Positions 18,686-27,311 of a stretch of DNA of 64,000 nucleotides are shown one piece after another. Positions within the stretch are counted from its first letter, which is position 1, and each line of letters opens with the position of its first letter. Where the stretch lies: NCBI RefSeq assembly GCF_014467285.1, contig NZ_NKHR01000003.1, positions 62,001 to 126,000 on the forward strand. Direction: 5' to 3'. Under the pieces are notes generated by a model. That model was not told where the DNA came from. It did not search any database and saw nothing but the letters and a program-made list of their open reading frames with translations. This DNA comes from Xenorhabdus sp014467285 (GTDB taxonomy: Bacteria > Pseudomonadota > Gammaproteobacteria > Enterobacterales > Enterobacteriaceae). The position numbers and the translations under genes were made by a program.

Positions 18686-19201
18686 TCAAAGCGTGTTGAA
18701 AGGATGGCATTTTCTATGGGCCTGATGTAAGTAGTTCTTTACTGAACTGGTTGAGATATCTAAATCTTTCGCGACTTCTTTGTAACACCTGCCTTGCAGT
18801 TGCGTGAGCAAAAAAGCCTGCCGCACTTTTGCCGGAAGCTCATCAAGTGTTTTATCTATCTTTTCTAGCTGTTCTAACAATACGAGTTGATGCTCAGAAG
18901 AGTTTGATGAAATTTCAGGCAGTGTATTGATATGTGCCAGATAGTTGTCTTCGAGCTTTTTTCTACGATAGTAATTGGAAAGGGTTCTGCGTGCTATCGT
19001 CATTAAAAAAGCTCTTGGCTGGCGGATATTTTCCAGATCTGGAGATAGCATCAGTTTGATGAAAATCTCATGGGTGAGATCTTCGGCATGGTTTGGGCAA
19101 GCACTGTTTTGTCTGATCCAGCTGCATAACCAATGGTGGTAATCGGAATAGAGTTTCTGGGCGATTTTATTGTGCCCAAATGTGCTTTTTTGCACCGCCA
19201 T
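18686..19201 (-). CDS. FecI-like ECF sigma factor
   Basis: A 171-residue extracytoplasmic-function sigma factor of the FecI iron-starvation group. Region 2 (residues about 12-80) includes AEDLTHEIFIKL and PRAFLMTIARRTLSNYYRR. Region 4 ends in the helix-turn-helix YKEVAKDLDISTSSVKNYLH at about 142-161. A strong Fur box lies 33 bases upstream of its start. No FecR-type anti-sigma gene lies on either side: upstream is the TonB receptor and downstream is the convergent nqr operon. Its target promoters are unknown; the adjacent receptor gene is upstream and has its own Fur box. Confidence 0.9.
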   Translation of the reverse strand: MAVQKSTFGHNKIAQKLYSDYHHWLCSWIRQNSACPNHAEDLTHEIFIKLMLSPDLENIRQPRAFLMTIARRTLSNYYRRKKLEDNYLAHINTLPEISSNSSEHQLVLLEQLEKIDKTLDELPAKVRQAFLLTQLQGRCYKEVAKDLDISTSSVKNYLHQAHRKCHPFNTL

Positions 19202-19233
19202 GATGTTATTGCCTGATGGGATAGAATGAGTTT

Positions 19234-19252
19234 GATAATAATAATTATTATT
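19234..19252. promoter_or_regulatory. Fur box upstream of the ECF sigma gene
   Basis: GATAATAATAATTATTATT matches the 19-base Fur consensus GATAATGATAATCATTATC at 16 positions. It sits between the receptor's stop and the sigma start, so the sigma gene very likely has its own iron-repressed promoter. Confidence 0.8.
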
Positions 19253-19291
19253 TGTATTTGGCTAGAGGAAGTCAACGCAGCATTCCAGACA

Positions 19292-19318
19292 TCACCCTCT
19301 TAAAAATTAAGAGGGTGA
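19292..19318 (-). terminator. Hairpin after the TonB receptor gene
   Basis: TCACCCTCTTA and TAAGAGGGTGA form a perfect eleven-pair stem with a five-base loop, 24 bases past the receptor stop. The T-run is missing on the reading strand, so termination may be partial. Confidence 0.6.
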
Positions 19319-19341
19319 GAAATTAAGTGGCTAAATGTCAG

Positions 19342-21660
19342 TTAAAATTGTTGTGAAATACTAAACTTGTAATTACGGCCAATACCCGAAATCGCATCCC
19401 CTGTATCCCCTAAATATGGATAATAATTGCGGTTGAACAGGTTATCGACAGTGATTCGGGCTTCAAAGCCTTCCATAAAAGTAGGGCGCCAGCTTGCGAA
19501 TAAGCCATGCAGGGCGTAGCCTTTACTCTTTTTGAATGCCCAGGAATCCACCATTGGATCACCATCAGCGGGCGAGCGGTCTTGTTTACGGATAAAGTCA
19601 CCTTTCCATCCCATTACCATTTGCCATTGTGGGATCTTGAACCCTAACATGGCATGGGCAGAAGTTGGCGGTATTTCCGCAATCCAGGACTTATACCCTG
19701 ACCATGGATCGCGCATAGAAGTATCACGCTGACCACGCATAGCAGAAAGCGAGAATTTTCCGAATAATGAGCGGCTATTATAGAAGGTTTCTACCTCCAG
19801 CCCCTCAATAGTATATCCCGGTAGGTTGCGATAGTTTGCTTGTGGTTTTTCACAGTCGTAGTACGGTACTAAACCATCGGCTTGGGCTTTACAATAAACC
19901 CCACGTCTTTTAAAGATTTCATCTTTGCCACGGTTACGGAATAAGGTGGTACGGATTTGCAAGCTGTCATCTTCAAGCATCATATTATTGAAGTCGAGAA
20001 TTGCACCGAGGCGTATCCCTGTCATTCTTTCAACATCAAGATTACGGCTGGAGCCTTTAAGGCTACCGGTCCCTTGTACCTCATATTGTTCATCAACTAT
20101 TGGTGCACGCCATGTATGGCTGATATCTGCAAACAACGAAAGGTTTTTATTTGCTTGCCACATAATGCCTAAATGAGGTGACCAACCAGTATAGGTTACA
20201 CTGCTATAGTCATGATTGACTTCTGGTGATTTATCGTTATATATGGATGCGTTATTTTCTTTGCCCATATTTTTAACATGATCATAGCGAACACCCGGTG
20301 TGACGGTGACGCTACCTATTTTCAGGGAATCCTGCATATAGAAGCTGTAAGTGAGTTGATCACCAGCAGGCATATAGCCTGGTTGATAATAACCATAGTT
20401 GTATTGTTTATTCTTTATTCTGCCTTTATCAAATATCAATACATTACGTTCGTTTTTATGCCAACGGGTTCCCATCAGTAATTCATGTTCAATGATACCT
20501 GTTGAGAATACGCTTTTATTGTTGATATCAACCAGATTATCGGTGTAATCAACCCAGCTTTTATTTCCCATTAACCCACTGAAATAAACGGAAGAATTGT
20601 CTGGACGGCTATCATCTTGTTTGGTTTTGGAATAGGCATAGAGCATCGTCAGGTTTAGCCATGGGTTATTTTCCGGTGCGATATTCCATTTGGCAGTGTA
20701 GTTCTGATCGATTTGATCACGAAAGACCAGTTTTCTTTTCCAGGCGCCATCCCAACCGTATTGGTTTACATCCTGGACTGATGGAACGGTCATCTCATCA
20801 CGTTTGGCCGCCCAAGGCTGCCAGCCGTCCGATTCAGATCGCATAGCGGACAGGCTCACAGTATGGGCGTCACTGGGATAAACGTTGGTTTTCAATAAAT
20901 AAGATGTTTGGTTGTTTTGTGAAAACTCAAAACGTGTGCCATCAGGGCGTTTAATATTATGCCCATCGCGCTTGCTTACATAGAGCAACCCATCAGCAAA
21001 GCCATTGGGATCTCTGCCGTATATTGCGCCGCTACTGATCCACTGCCTGTCATTTGTGTGGTAGCTCTGTTTAATAAAGCCTCCCCAATCTTCATCAGGG
21101 CGCAGCAAATCGTTCGCATCTTTTGTCACAAGTTTGACAGAGCCACCAAACCCGCCATTACCGTTGAGTAAATTGTGTGGCCCTTTATCAACCTCTACAC
21201 GTTTGATTAACTCAGGTTCAATAAAGACGGAACCCTGACGATACTTCTCGAACCCTTTTGGTGCATCATCCAGTGTAATTTTGATATCTTCTTGGTCTCC
21301 CATTCCCCAGATATTCAGCGTTTGCCCGCCGGGGCGCGGCGAACCTGACATTGAAACACCGGGAAGCTGATCGAGCAACTGGGCAACGTTATCAGCCTGA
21401 GTGCGGTCAATATCTTCCTTTTTAAGCGCTGAACTGCCCGCACTGGTGCTGTTGTGTAAACTTCCTACAACGGAAAGTGAGGGTAATTTTATTACCTCAC
21501 TTTTCTTTTCAGATTTCTGTTCCGTTGGATTTTCTATCGCGTAAGCAGAGCCGGAGAAGGCAGAACTCAACACAAGTGTCCCTGATACTGTGCCTCTTAA
21601 AATGTGTTGGATCACGCTTGTAATTGGGCGTTTTTCTAATTTTTGACTATTATTTGCCAT
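19342..21660 (-). CDS. TonB-dependent receptor, probably heme/iron uptake
   Basis: A 772-residue outer membrane receptor. A long signal peptide (about residues 1-41, ending AYA) is followed by a TonB-box-like LPSLSVVG near residue 60, a plug domain (DNVAQLLDQLPGVSMSG, VEVDKGPHNLL, GGFGGSVKLVTKDANDLL), and a barrel ending in aromatic QQF. The segment HTWRAP resembles the FRAP region of heme/hemophore receptors such as HasR. Only about 20 residues separate the signal peptide from the TonB box, so the N-terminal signalling domain found in FecA-type transducers is absent. A Fur box lies upstream. The ligand is inferred from weak similarity only. Confidence 0.85.
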   Translation of the reverse strand: MANNSQKLEKRPITSVIQHILRGTVSGTLVLSSAFSGSAYAIENPTEQKSEKKSEVIKLPSLSVVGSLHNSTSAGSSALKKEDIDRTQADNVAQLLDQLPGVSMSGSPRPGGQTLNIWGMGDQEDIKITLDDAPKGFEKYRQGSVFIEPELIKRVEVDKGPHNLLNGNGGFGGSVKLVTKDANDLLRPDEDWGGFIKQSYHTNDRQWISSGAIYGRDPNGFADGLLYVSKRDGHNIKRPDGTRFEFSQNNQTSYLLKTNVYPSDAHTVSLSAMRSESDGWQPWAAKRDEMTVPSVQDVNQYGWDGAWKRKLVFRDQIDQNYTAKWNIAPENNPWLNLTMLYAYSKTKQDDSRPDNSSVYFSGLMGNKSWVDYTDNLVDINNKSVFSTGIIEHELLMGTRWHKNERNVLIFDKGRIKNKQYNYGYYQPGYMPAGDQLTYSFYMQDSLKIGSVTVTPGVRYDHVKNMGKENNASIYNDKSPEVNHDYSSVTYTGWSPHLGIMWQANKNLSLFADISHTWRAPIVDEQYEVQGTGSLKGSSRNLDVERMTGIRLGAILDFNNMMLEDDSLQIRTTLFRNRGKDEIFKRRGVYCKAQADGLVPYYDCEKPQANYRNLPGYTIEGLEVETFYNSRSLFGKFSLSAMRGQRDTSMRDPWSGYKSWIAEIPPTSAHAMLGFKIPQWQMVMGWKGDFIRKQDRSPADGDPMVDSWAFKKSKGYALHGLFASWRPTFMEGFEARITVDNLFNRNYYPYLGDTGDAISGIGRNYKFSISQQF

Positions 21661-21733
21661 AAATTTCCTGAAATATGATCAAGTAAAATATTTTCATTGT
21701 TATAAGTCACCTAAGAAATTAAATCGGGTAAAT

Positions 21734-21752
21734 AAAAATGAGAATTATTTTT
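21734..21752. promoter_or_regulatory. Fur box upstream of the TonB receptor
   Basis: AAAAATGAGAATTATTTTT matches 13 of 19 Fur consensus positions, including the central ATGANAAT. It lies about 75 bases upstream of the receptor start and agrees with iron-repressed expression. Confidence 0.65.
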
Positions 21753-21946
21753 GTTAGTGAGTCGAACTGAAGAGTATATAGCCTTTATTCATTGCAGTTG
21801 ATTGAAATAATTGTTTATTTCGTTACGCCTTCTCAGATGCTGACTAGTGTTGGCGATGAGATCAAAGTGCTTATGGGATGTTGTGGCACAGAATAGCCAG
21901 AACACTCATTGGCGAGGTCATTTCCGTAAGTGCAAGGGGTTAGTCA

Positions 21947-22468
21947 ATGAAGAAAAAGATACTTAGTTCTCTTATCTTGGCAGGTATCGTGGTACTGATT
22001 GCTGGTTGTGATGATGCTTCTAAAAAGACAGAAGATGTTGCACAGCAAGCCGAAGATAAGGCCGCACAAATGAAAACCGATACTGAACAGAAATCCACAG
22101 AGATATTGGACAGTGCGAAAGAGAAACCACAGGGGTTAAAGGAAAAAGCCCCGAGTGAGAGTCATGGTATGGTGGATAAATCTAAGGAATTGCAAAACCA
22201 GGTTACTCATTCTGTCAATGATATCACTGAGCAAATGAAGTCTAAGGCAGCAGATGTCCAGAATCAGGCGGCCAAGACAGCAAATGATATGATAGATAGA
22301 ATGAAATCGAAAACGGAGGATATACAACATCAGGCCACCGACAAGATTAATCAGCTTTCAGATGGAATAAAATCTAAAACGGAAGAAATAAAACCTGAAA
22401 CCGATAAAAAAACGGATGATTTAATCAATAGCCCTAAAGACAAAAGTGGTAAAAAAGAAGAAAAATAA
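21947..22468 (+). CDS. Lipoprotein with 22-residue amphipathic repeats
   Basis: A 173-residue protein of unknown function. The lipobox LIAGC (Cys21) indicates a lipid-anchored envelope protein; Asp at the position after Cys would favour retention in the inner membrane by the Lol rule. The rest is almost entirely charged helix. Three tandem 22-residue repeats start at residues 89, 111 and 133 (bases 22211-22408), each with MKSK or IKSK at the same place. This resembles apolipoprotein-like or LEA-like amphipathic helices. Lys and Glu rise to KDKSGKKEEK at the end. It has its own terminator and stands alone between the receptor and the GNAT gene. Confidence 0.85.
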   Translation: MKKKILSSLILAGIVVLIAGCDDASKKTEDVAQQAEDKAAQMKTDTEQKSTEILDSAKEKPQGLKEKAPSESHGMVDKSKELQNQVTHSVNDITEQMKSKAADVQNQAAKTANDMIDRMKSKTEDIQHQATDKINQLSDGIKSKTEEIKPETDKKTDDLINSPKDKSGKKEEK

Positions 22469-22511
22469 TTTATCGGTTGAATAAGCTGTAGAGTGAAATA
22501 AATAATACCAG

Positions 22512-22546
22512 AAGGGTGATCTGTAAATGATCACCCTTATTTTTTT
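22512..22546 (+). terminator. Terminator of the repeat lipoprotein gene
   Basis: AAGGGTGATC and GATCACCCTT form a perfect ten-pair stem around TGTAAAT, followed by a T-run from 22540. Confidence 0.92.
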
Positions 22547-22648
22547 ACATGATTTCAGCTAAATAATTTTTATCTCTTTCTGGCTTGACTTAATTATCTG
22601 TTTAAAAGTAGTTTATAGAAATCTGAAAAACAGACTCAGGATACAATA

Positions 22649-23086
22649 ATGAAAATAAAACACAGCATAGGAAGACAGGATTCCGTGTTGATAGAACAAG
22701 CCTTTTCTATTCGCCAACAGGTATTTACGGATGAGCAGGGATTTGACGCCGAAATTGATATTGACGAATATGATGATATTGCCTTACATGTGGTGATATT
22801 TGATGATGAAAAGCCAATAGGTGTATTACGGGCGATCCTGCAAGATGATAATATGCTTAAGGTTGGGCGGGTCGCGGTATTGAAAGATTACCGTGGACAG
22901 GGAATTGGTCGTGATGTTATGAAGTTTATTGAGGACTATGGGCGAAAAAATAAAGTGACAACCATTGGATTATCGTCACAATGTCATGCTCAGCCATTTT
23001 ATGAAAGCCTTGGTTACCAGGTCCAGGGGGAAATTTATTTGGAGGAAGGCGCAGAGCATATTTTTATGATATTAGATTTGACATGA
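22649..23086 (+). CDS. GNAT-family N-acetyltransferase
   Basis: A 145-residue single-domain acetyltransferase. VGRVAVLKDYRGQGIGRDVM at about residues 71-90 contains the acetyl-CoA motif RGQGIG, and the final AEHIFMILDL strand is typical. It is related to the YjcF/ElaA-like branch, whose acceptors are mostly unknown. It is transcribed alone, downstream of the lipoprotein terminator. The substrate cannot be deduced. Confidence 0.85.
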   Translation: MKIKHSIGRQDSVLIEQAFSIRQQVFTDEQGFDAEIDIDEYDDIALHVVIFDDEKPIGVLRAILQDDNMLKVGRVAVLKDYRGQGIGRDVMKFIEDYGRKNKVTTIGLSSQCHAQPFYESLGYQVQGEIYLEEGAEHIFMILDLT

Positions 23087-23153
23087 TTATTTTTCCTGAT
23101 GAGTCCCGAAAGAATTAATATCGGAAAGCGATAATTATTTCTATTTTGAGTAT

Positions 23154-23226
23154 TAATACGGGAAAAATGAATGTGCAAACAATACCATATAAACCTGCTG
23201 CATAATTCTCTCAATTTCCCGTATTA
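23154..23226. repeat. Perfect 12-base inverted repeat between the GNAT gene and betA
   Basis: TAATACGGGAAA (23154-23165) and TTTCCCGTATTA (23215-23226) are exact reverse complements 49 bases apart. It lies in the short gap between two convergent genes, and GTTTTATT follows the right arm. It could be a long terminator or a small mobile palindrome; no terminal duplication was seen. Confidence 0.6.
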
Positions 23227-23258
23227 GAGTTTTATTCCATATCGCGAAAAGAAATTTA

Positions 23259-24938
23259 TTAGTTATTTTTTACTGACTGGCGAACCGGGGCACCATTAGC
23301 AACATAATATTTCACCTGACTACGTGGCAGGGGAGAGATCCCACGAATGTTATCGGCAATTTTTTCTGCCATCATAATCGTCGTGGCATTCAAATTACCC
23401 GTTATGATTTCCGGCATAATGGAAGCATCAATAACACGCAAGTTTTCAACGCCATGCACACGTCCCTGACCATCCACGACAGCCATTTCATCTGTTCCCA
23501 TTTTGCAACTGCATGATGGGTGAAATGCTGTTTCGGCATGTTCGCGAATAAAGGCATCTAACTGTTCATCTGTCTGGATTGCAGCGCCGGGGCTGATTTC
23601 ACGTCCACAATACGGAGCCAATGCGGGCTGCGCCATAATTTCTCGTGTAATGCGAATAGCATCGCGAAATTCCTGCCAATCTTGCTCCGTTGACATATAG
23701 TTGAACAAAATGCTCGGATGTTGACGCGGGTCTCGTGACTTAATTTTCACTCTCCCACGACTTGGGGAACGCATAGAACCCACGTGAGCCTGAAAGCCAT
23801 GTTGATTGACAGCATTGCTGCCGTTGTAATTAATGGCAACGGGTAGGAAGTGAAACTGAATATTTGGCCAGGCAAATTTCCCATTGGTACGAATAAACCC
23901 ACCAGCTTCAAATTGATTGCTGGCACCAATGCCGGTTCCTTTGAATAGCCATTCAGCGCCAATTTGAGGCTGGTTATACCATTTCAATGCGGGATAAAGA
24001 GAGACAGGCTTGAGGCATTCATACTGCAAGTACATCTCAAGATGATCTTGTAGATTTTGCCCGACGCCCGGCAATATTTGCACCGCAGGAATGCCGAACT
24101 CGTTTAATACGTCTTCAGGGCCAATGCCTGATCGTTGCAAAATTTGTGGGGAAGCAATCGCACCGGCACAAAGTAACACCTCTTTACGTGCCTTTGCTTG
24201 TGTTAACGTCGAGCTATTGCCTCGGTAAAAATTGACGCCAACAGCCGTTTTTCCTGCAAATTCGAGGGTATCAGTCAACGCATGGGTAATGATAGTGAGA
24301 TTGTCACGTGATCGCGCTTGATCCAGATAACCACGGGCTGTGCTGGCACGACGTCCATGAGGGGTAACGGTACGATCCATTGGCCCGAAGCCTTCTTGCT
24401 GATAACCATTCAGATCGTCAGTACGTGGGTATCCGGCCTGGATGCCGGCTTCAACCATGGCGTGAAAGAGTTCGTTGTTTCCCGCCTTGGGGGTCGTGAC
24501 ACTGACAGGGCCATCACTGCCGTGATAGTCATTTTCACCAATATCCCGTGATTCAGCTTTGCGAAAGTAGGGCAGACAATCAAGATAAGTCCAGTCTTCC
24601 AGACCTGACTGTGTTGCCCAGTTATCAAAATCCATCGCATTGCCACGAATGTAACACATGCCATTGATGAGTGAAGATCCACCCAGTCCTTTTCCACGCC
24701 CACACTCCATGCGACGATTGTTCATATGGGGTTCAGGATCGGTTTCATATGCCCAGTTATAACGGGTTCCCTGCAAAGGATATGCCAGCGCTGCCGGCAT
24801 TTGGGTACGGAAGTCGAATCGGTAATCTGGTCCTCCTGCTTCCAGCAGCAGGACAGTGACATTGGGATCTTCCGTCAAGCGGGTTGCAAGCACGTTACCC
24901 GCTGAACCAGCGCCGATAATAATGTAATCAAATACCAT
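23259..24938 (-). CDS. betA: Choline dehydrogenase
   Basis: Oxidises choline to betaine aldehyde with FAD, as part of osmoprotectant synthesis; it is membrane-associated. The GMC oxidoreductase has 559 residues, with the FAD motif GAGSAGN near residues 9-15, CGRGKGLGGSSLINGM, GAIASPQILQRSG and TGNLNATTIM. I chose the ATG at 24938, giving MVFDYIIIG, because GAGGAG lies six bases upstream and the E. coli protein starts here; a more upstream ATG would add eight residues. The C-terminal active-site loop reads HPSCSCKMG where E. coli has HPCGTCKMG; the His is kept. It follows betB after 27 bases. Confidence 0.96.
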   Translation of the reverse strand: MVFDYIIIGAGSAGNVLATRLTEDPNVTVLLLEAGGPDYRFDFRTQMPAALAYPLQGTRYNWAYETDPEPHMNNRRMECGRGKGLGGSSLINGMCYIRGNAMDFDNWATQSGLEDWTYLDCLPYFRKAESRDIGENDYHGSDGPVSVTTPKAGNNELFHAMVEAGIQAGYPRTDDLNGYQQEGFGPMDRTVTPHGRRASTARGYLDQARSRDNLTIITHALTDTLEFAGKTAVGVNFYRGNSSTLTQAKARKEVLLCAGAIASPQILQRSGIGPEDVLNEFGIPAVQILPGVGQNLQDHLEMYLQYECLKPVSLYPALKWYNQPQIGAEWLFKGTGIGASNQFEAGGFIRTNGKFAWPNIQFHFLPVAINYNGSNAVNQHGFQAHVGSMRSPSRGRVKIKSRDPRQHPSILFNYMSTEQDWQEFRDAIRITREIMAQPALAPYCGREISPGAAIQTDEQLDAFIREHAETAFHPSCSCKMGTDEMAVVDGQGRVHGVENLRVIDASIMPEIITGNLNATTIMMAEKIADNIRGISPLPRSQVKYYVANGAPVRQSVKNN

Positions 24939-24965
24939 TGTTATCTCCTCTGTTTCAGTCATGGA

Positions 24966-26459
24966 TTAAAATAGGGATTCAAAATTGCCCAGTTCCACCT
25001 GTATTGATTTGATTTGTGTGTAATGTTGCAGTGTGACCAACCCATTTTCGCGGCCAACACCAGAATGTTTATAACCGCCAACAGGCATAGCCGCAGGAGA
25101 CTCTCCCCATGTATTGATCCAGCAGATCCCGGCTTCCAGTTGGTGGATCACGCGGTGCGCACGGGAAAGATCTTTCGTTACCAATCCCGCCCCTAGCCCG
25201 TATTTTGTGTTATTGGCTCGCGCGATGACTTCATCTTCCGTCTCATAAGTCAGGATGCACATCACGGGGCCAAAGATTTCTTCCTGTGTAACCAGCATGT
25301 CATCAGTACAATCACTGAATACCGTTGGTGCAACAAATGCGCCTTTCGCCAAATCGCCTTCCAGCAGGCGGTTGCCACCACAGAGCAAGCGGGCATTGGC
25401 ATTTTTGCCACTGTCGATATAGCGCAAAACAGATTCCATGTGTGGGAAACTCACCAGAGGACCAAAGTTGGTGTTGGGATCGAGAGGTGAACCAATGCGA
25501 ATACGTCCAACCCGCTCCAGAATTTTAGCTTCAAATTGTGAAAGCAGGGTTTTGGGAACAAAAACGCGTGTCCCATTGGTGCAAACTTGGCCTGAGCTGA
25601 AAAAGTTTGCCATCATGGCAATATCAGCAGCACGATCCAGATCGGCATCATCAAAGATGATGAGCGGAGACTTACCACCCAGTTCCATCGTGACTTCTTT
25701 TAATGTTGTCCCTGAAGCATCCGCCATGACTTTTTTGCCAGTGGCAATGCCACCCGTAAAAGATATTTTGGCGATTTTTGGGTGAATGGCCAAATAATGT
25801 CCCACTTCGTGACCTGCACCAGTCAGGACGTTGAATACACCATCAGGCAAACCCGCTTCGGTATAAATTTCAGCTAATTTCAGGGCGGTGAGGGAAGTGA
25901 CTTCGCTGGGTTTGAAAATCATGGCATTGCCGGCAGCCAGCGCTGGTGCTGATTTCCAGAGCGCAATTTGAATGGGATAGTTCCATGCGCCGATACCTGC
26001 GACGACGCCCAGTGGTTCACGGCGCGTATACACGAAAGAAGATTCACGCAGGGGAATTTGCTGGCCTTCGAGGGCAGGGATCAAGCCTGCATAATATTCC
26101 AGAACATCAGCTCCCGTGACAATATCAACCTGTTGGGTTTCAGAGAGGGGTTTTCCTGTGTCCAGTGTTTCCAGTTCAGCCAGTTCATCATTGCGTTCAC
26201 GCAATATATTCACTGCCTTGTGTAAGATCCGTGAACGTTCTACAGCCGTCATGGCCGCCCAGATTTTCTGCCCCTTATGGGCACTTTCGACAGCCAGATC
26301 AACATCCTGCTCAGTTGCAGATTGAAATTGGGCAATAACCTCACCATTGGCAGGATTGATTGCATCAAAAGTTGCGTTGCCGGAAGTGGTTTTACTGGAA
26401 TTGGTACTATCAACATAAGCACCGTGGATATAAAGTTTCTGTGAGCCGAAATGGGTCAT
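24966..26459 (-). CDS. betB: Betaine aldehyde dehydrogenase
   Basis: Oxidises betaine aldehyde to glycine betaine with NAD(P)+. It is a 497-residue aldehyde dehydrogenase, with the general-base Glu in VTMELGGKSPL, the nucleophilic Cys in SGQVCTNGTRV, and the cofactor loop FTGGIATGKKV. It is the middle gene of the betI-betB-betA transcription unit, as in E. coli. The N-terminus has about eight extra Ser/Thr-rich residues (STNSSKTTSGNA). Confidence 0.96.
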   Translation of the reverse strand: MTHFGSQKLYIHGAYVDSTNSSKTTSGNATFDAINPANGEVIAQFQSATEQDVDLAVESAHKGQKIWAAMTAVERSRILHKAVNILRERNDELAELETLDTGKPLSETQQVDIVTGADVLEYYAGLIPALEGQQIPLRESSFVYTRREPLGVVAGIGAWNYPIQIALWKSAPALAAGNAMIFKPSEVTSLTALKLAEIYTEAGLPDGVFNVLTGAGHEVGHYLAIHPKIAKISFTGGIATGKKVMADASGTTLKEVTMELGGKSPLIIFDDADLDRAADIAMMANFFSSGQVCTNGTRVFVPKTLLSQFEAKILERVGRIRIGSPLDPNTNFGPLVSFPHMESVLRYIDSGKNANARLLCGGNRLLEGDLAKGAFVAPTVFSDCTDDMLVTQEEIFGPVMCILTYETEDEVIARANNTKYGLGAGLVTKDLSRAHRVIHQLEAGICWINTWGESPAAMPVGGYKHSGVGRENGLVTLQHYTQIKSIQVELGNFESLF

Positions 26460-26502
26460 AGATTCTCCTTAAGAGCGGTTATAAACCAGAACTCAGGTCC
26501 TA

Positions 26503-27102
26503 TCAGATACGTCTATTTTTGTCTGATATAGTCTGCTCGATGTAATTGATGGTGATTTTTAACGCCTCATCCAGGTTAAAAGGCTTACTGCTTAATGCAC
26601 TTCGCAGCCAAATGCCGTCAATCAATGCAGCAAGCCCTTGTGCCGCGAGCCGTGCTTCTGTTTTTGGCAGAGTGCGTTTGAATTCGACGCAGATATTGGA
26701 ATACAAACGGCGTTCATTGATTTGTTGTAACCGATAAAGTTTGGGTTGGTGCATACTGCTTGCCCAAAATGCCAACCAGGTTTTCATTGCAGCGCCGTTG
26801 ATTTGGCTGGGATCAAAATTCCCTTCGACAATGGCTTTTAACCTTTGAGTGGGCGTTGCGTTGTCCAGCAGGCGTAACCGACGTGCTACAGCCATTCTCA
26901 GTTGATGCAATAAGTAACGCATGGTGGCTTCCAGTAACCCGTTTTTGTCCTTGAAGTAGTGGCTGATAATGCCGTTGGAAACACCTGCTTTTCGGGCTAT
27001 TTGCGCAATACTCGCTTCCTGCATACCAACTTCATTGACGACGATTAATGTTGCATCAATGAGTTGTTGTTTTCTTATCGACTGCATTCCAATTTTTGGC
27101 AT
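26503..27102 (-). CDS. betI: TetR-family repressor BetI
   Basis: A choline-responsive repressor of the bet genes. The 199-residue protein has an N-terminal helix-turn-helix (SIAQIARKAGVSNGIISHYF, about residues 32-51) and a C-terminal ligand domain. It is the first gene of betIBA and is divergent from betT. The palindrome at 27151-27170 in the shared promoter region is its probable operator. Confidence 0.95.
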   Translation of the reverse strand: MPKIGMQSIRKQQLIDATLIVVNEVGMQEASIAQIARKAGVSNGIISHYFKDKNGLLEATMRYLLHQLRMAVARRLRLLDNATPTQRLKAIVEGNFDPSQINGAAMKTWLAFWASSMHQPKLYRLQQINERRLYSNICVEFKRTLPKTEARLAAQGLAALIDGIWLRSALSSKPFNLDEALKITINYIEQTISDKNRRI

Positions 27103-27150
27103 GATTTTATGCTCAGAAAACCAATCATTCGGCGGTTATTAAACTTTTTT

Positions 27151-27170
27151 TTGATTGAATGTTCAATCAA
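27151..27170. promoter_or_regulatory. Probable BetI operator
   Basis: TTGATTGAATGTTCAATCAA is a palindrome with nine-base arms around TG, located between divergent betI and betT. Its size and place fit a TetR-family operator, and related TTGAA/TTCAA motifs are known for BetI. Confidence 0.75.
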
Positions 27171-27311
27171 AATTAAATATGTTTTATTACAATATTTTCA
27201 CAATCTGCAATTAAAATTATTCAATATGGTTTAAATTTTGTTTTTAATTCAATCTGTTATATCAATTATTCTTTTTTGTTTCTCTACGCCAAATAATTTC
27301 AGGAACTGCCT

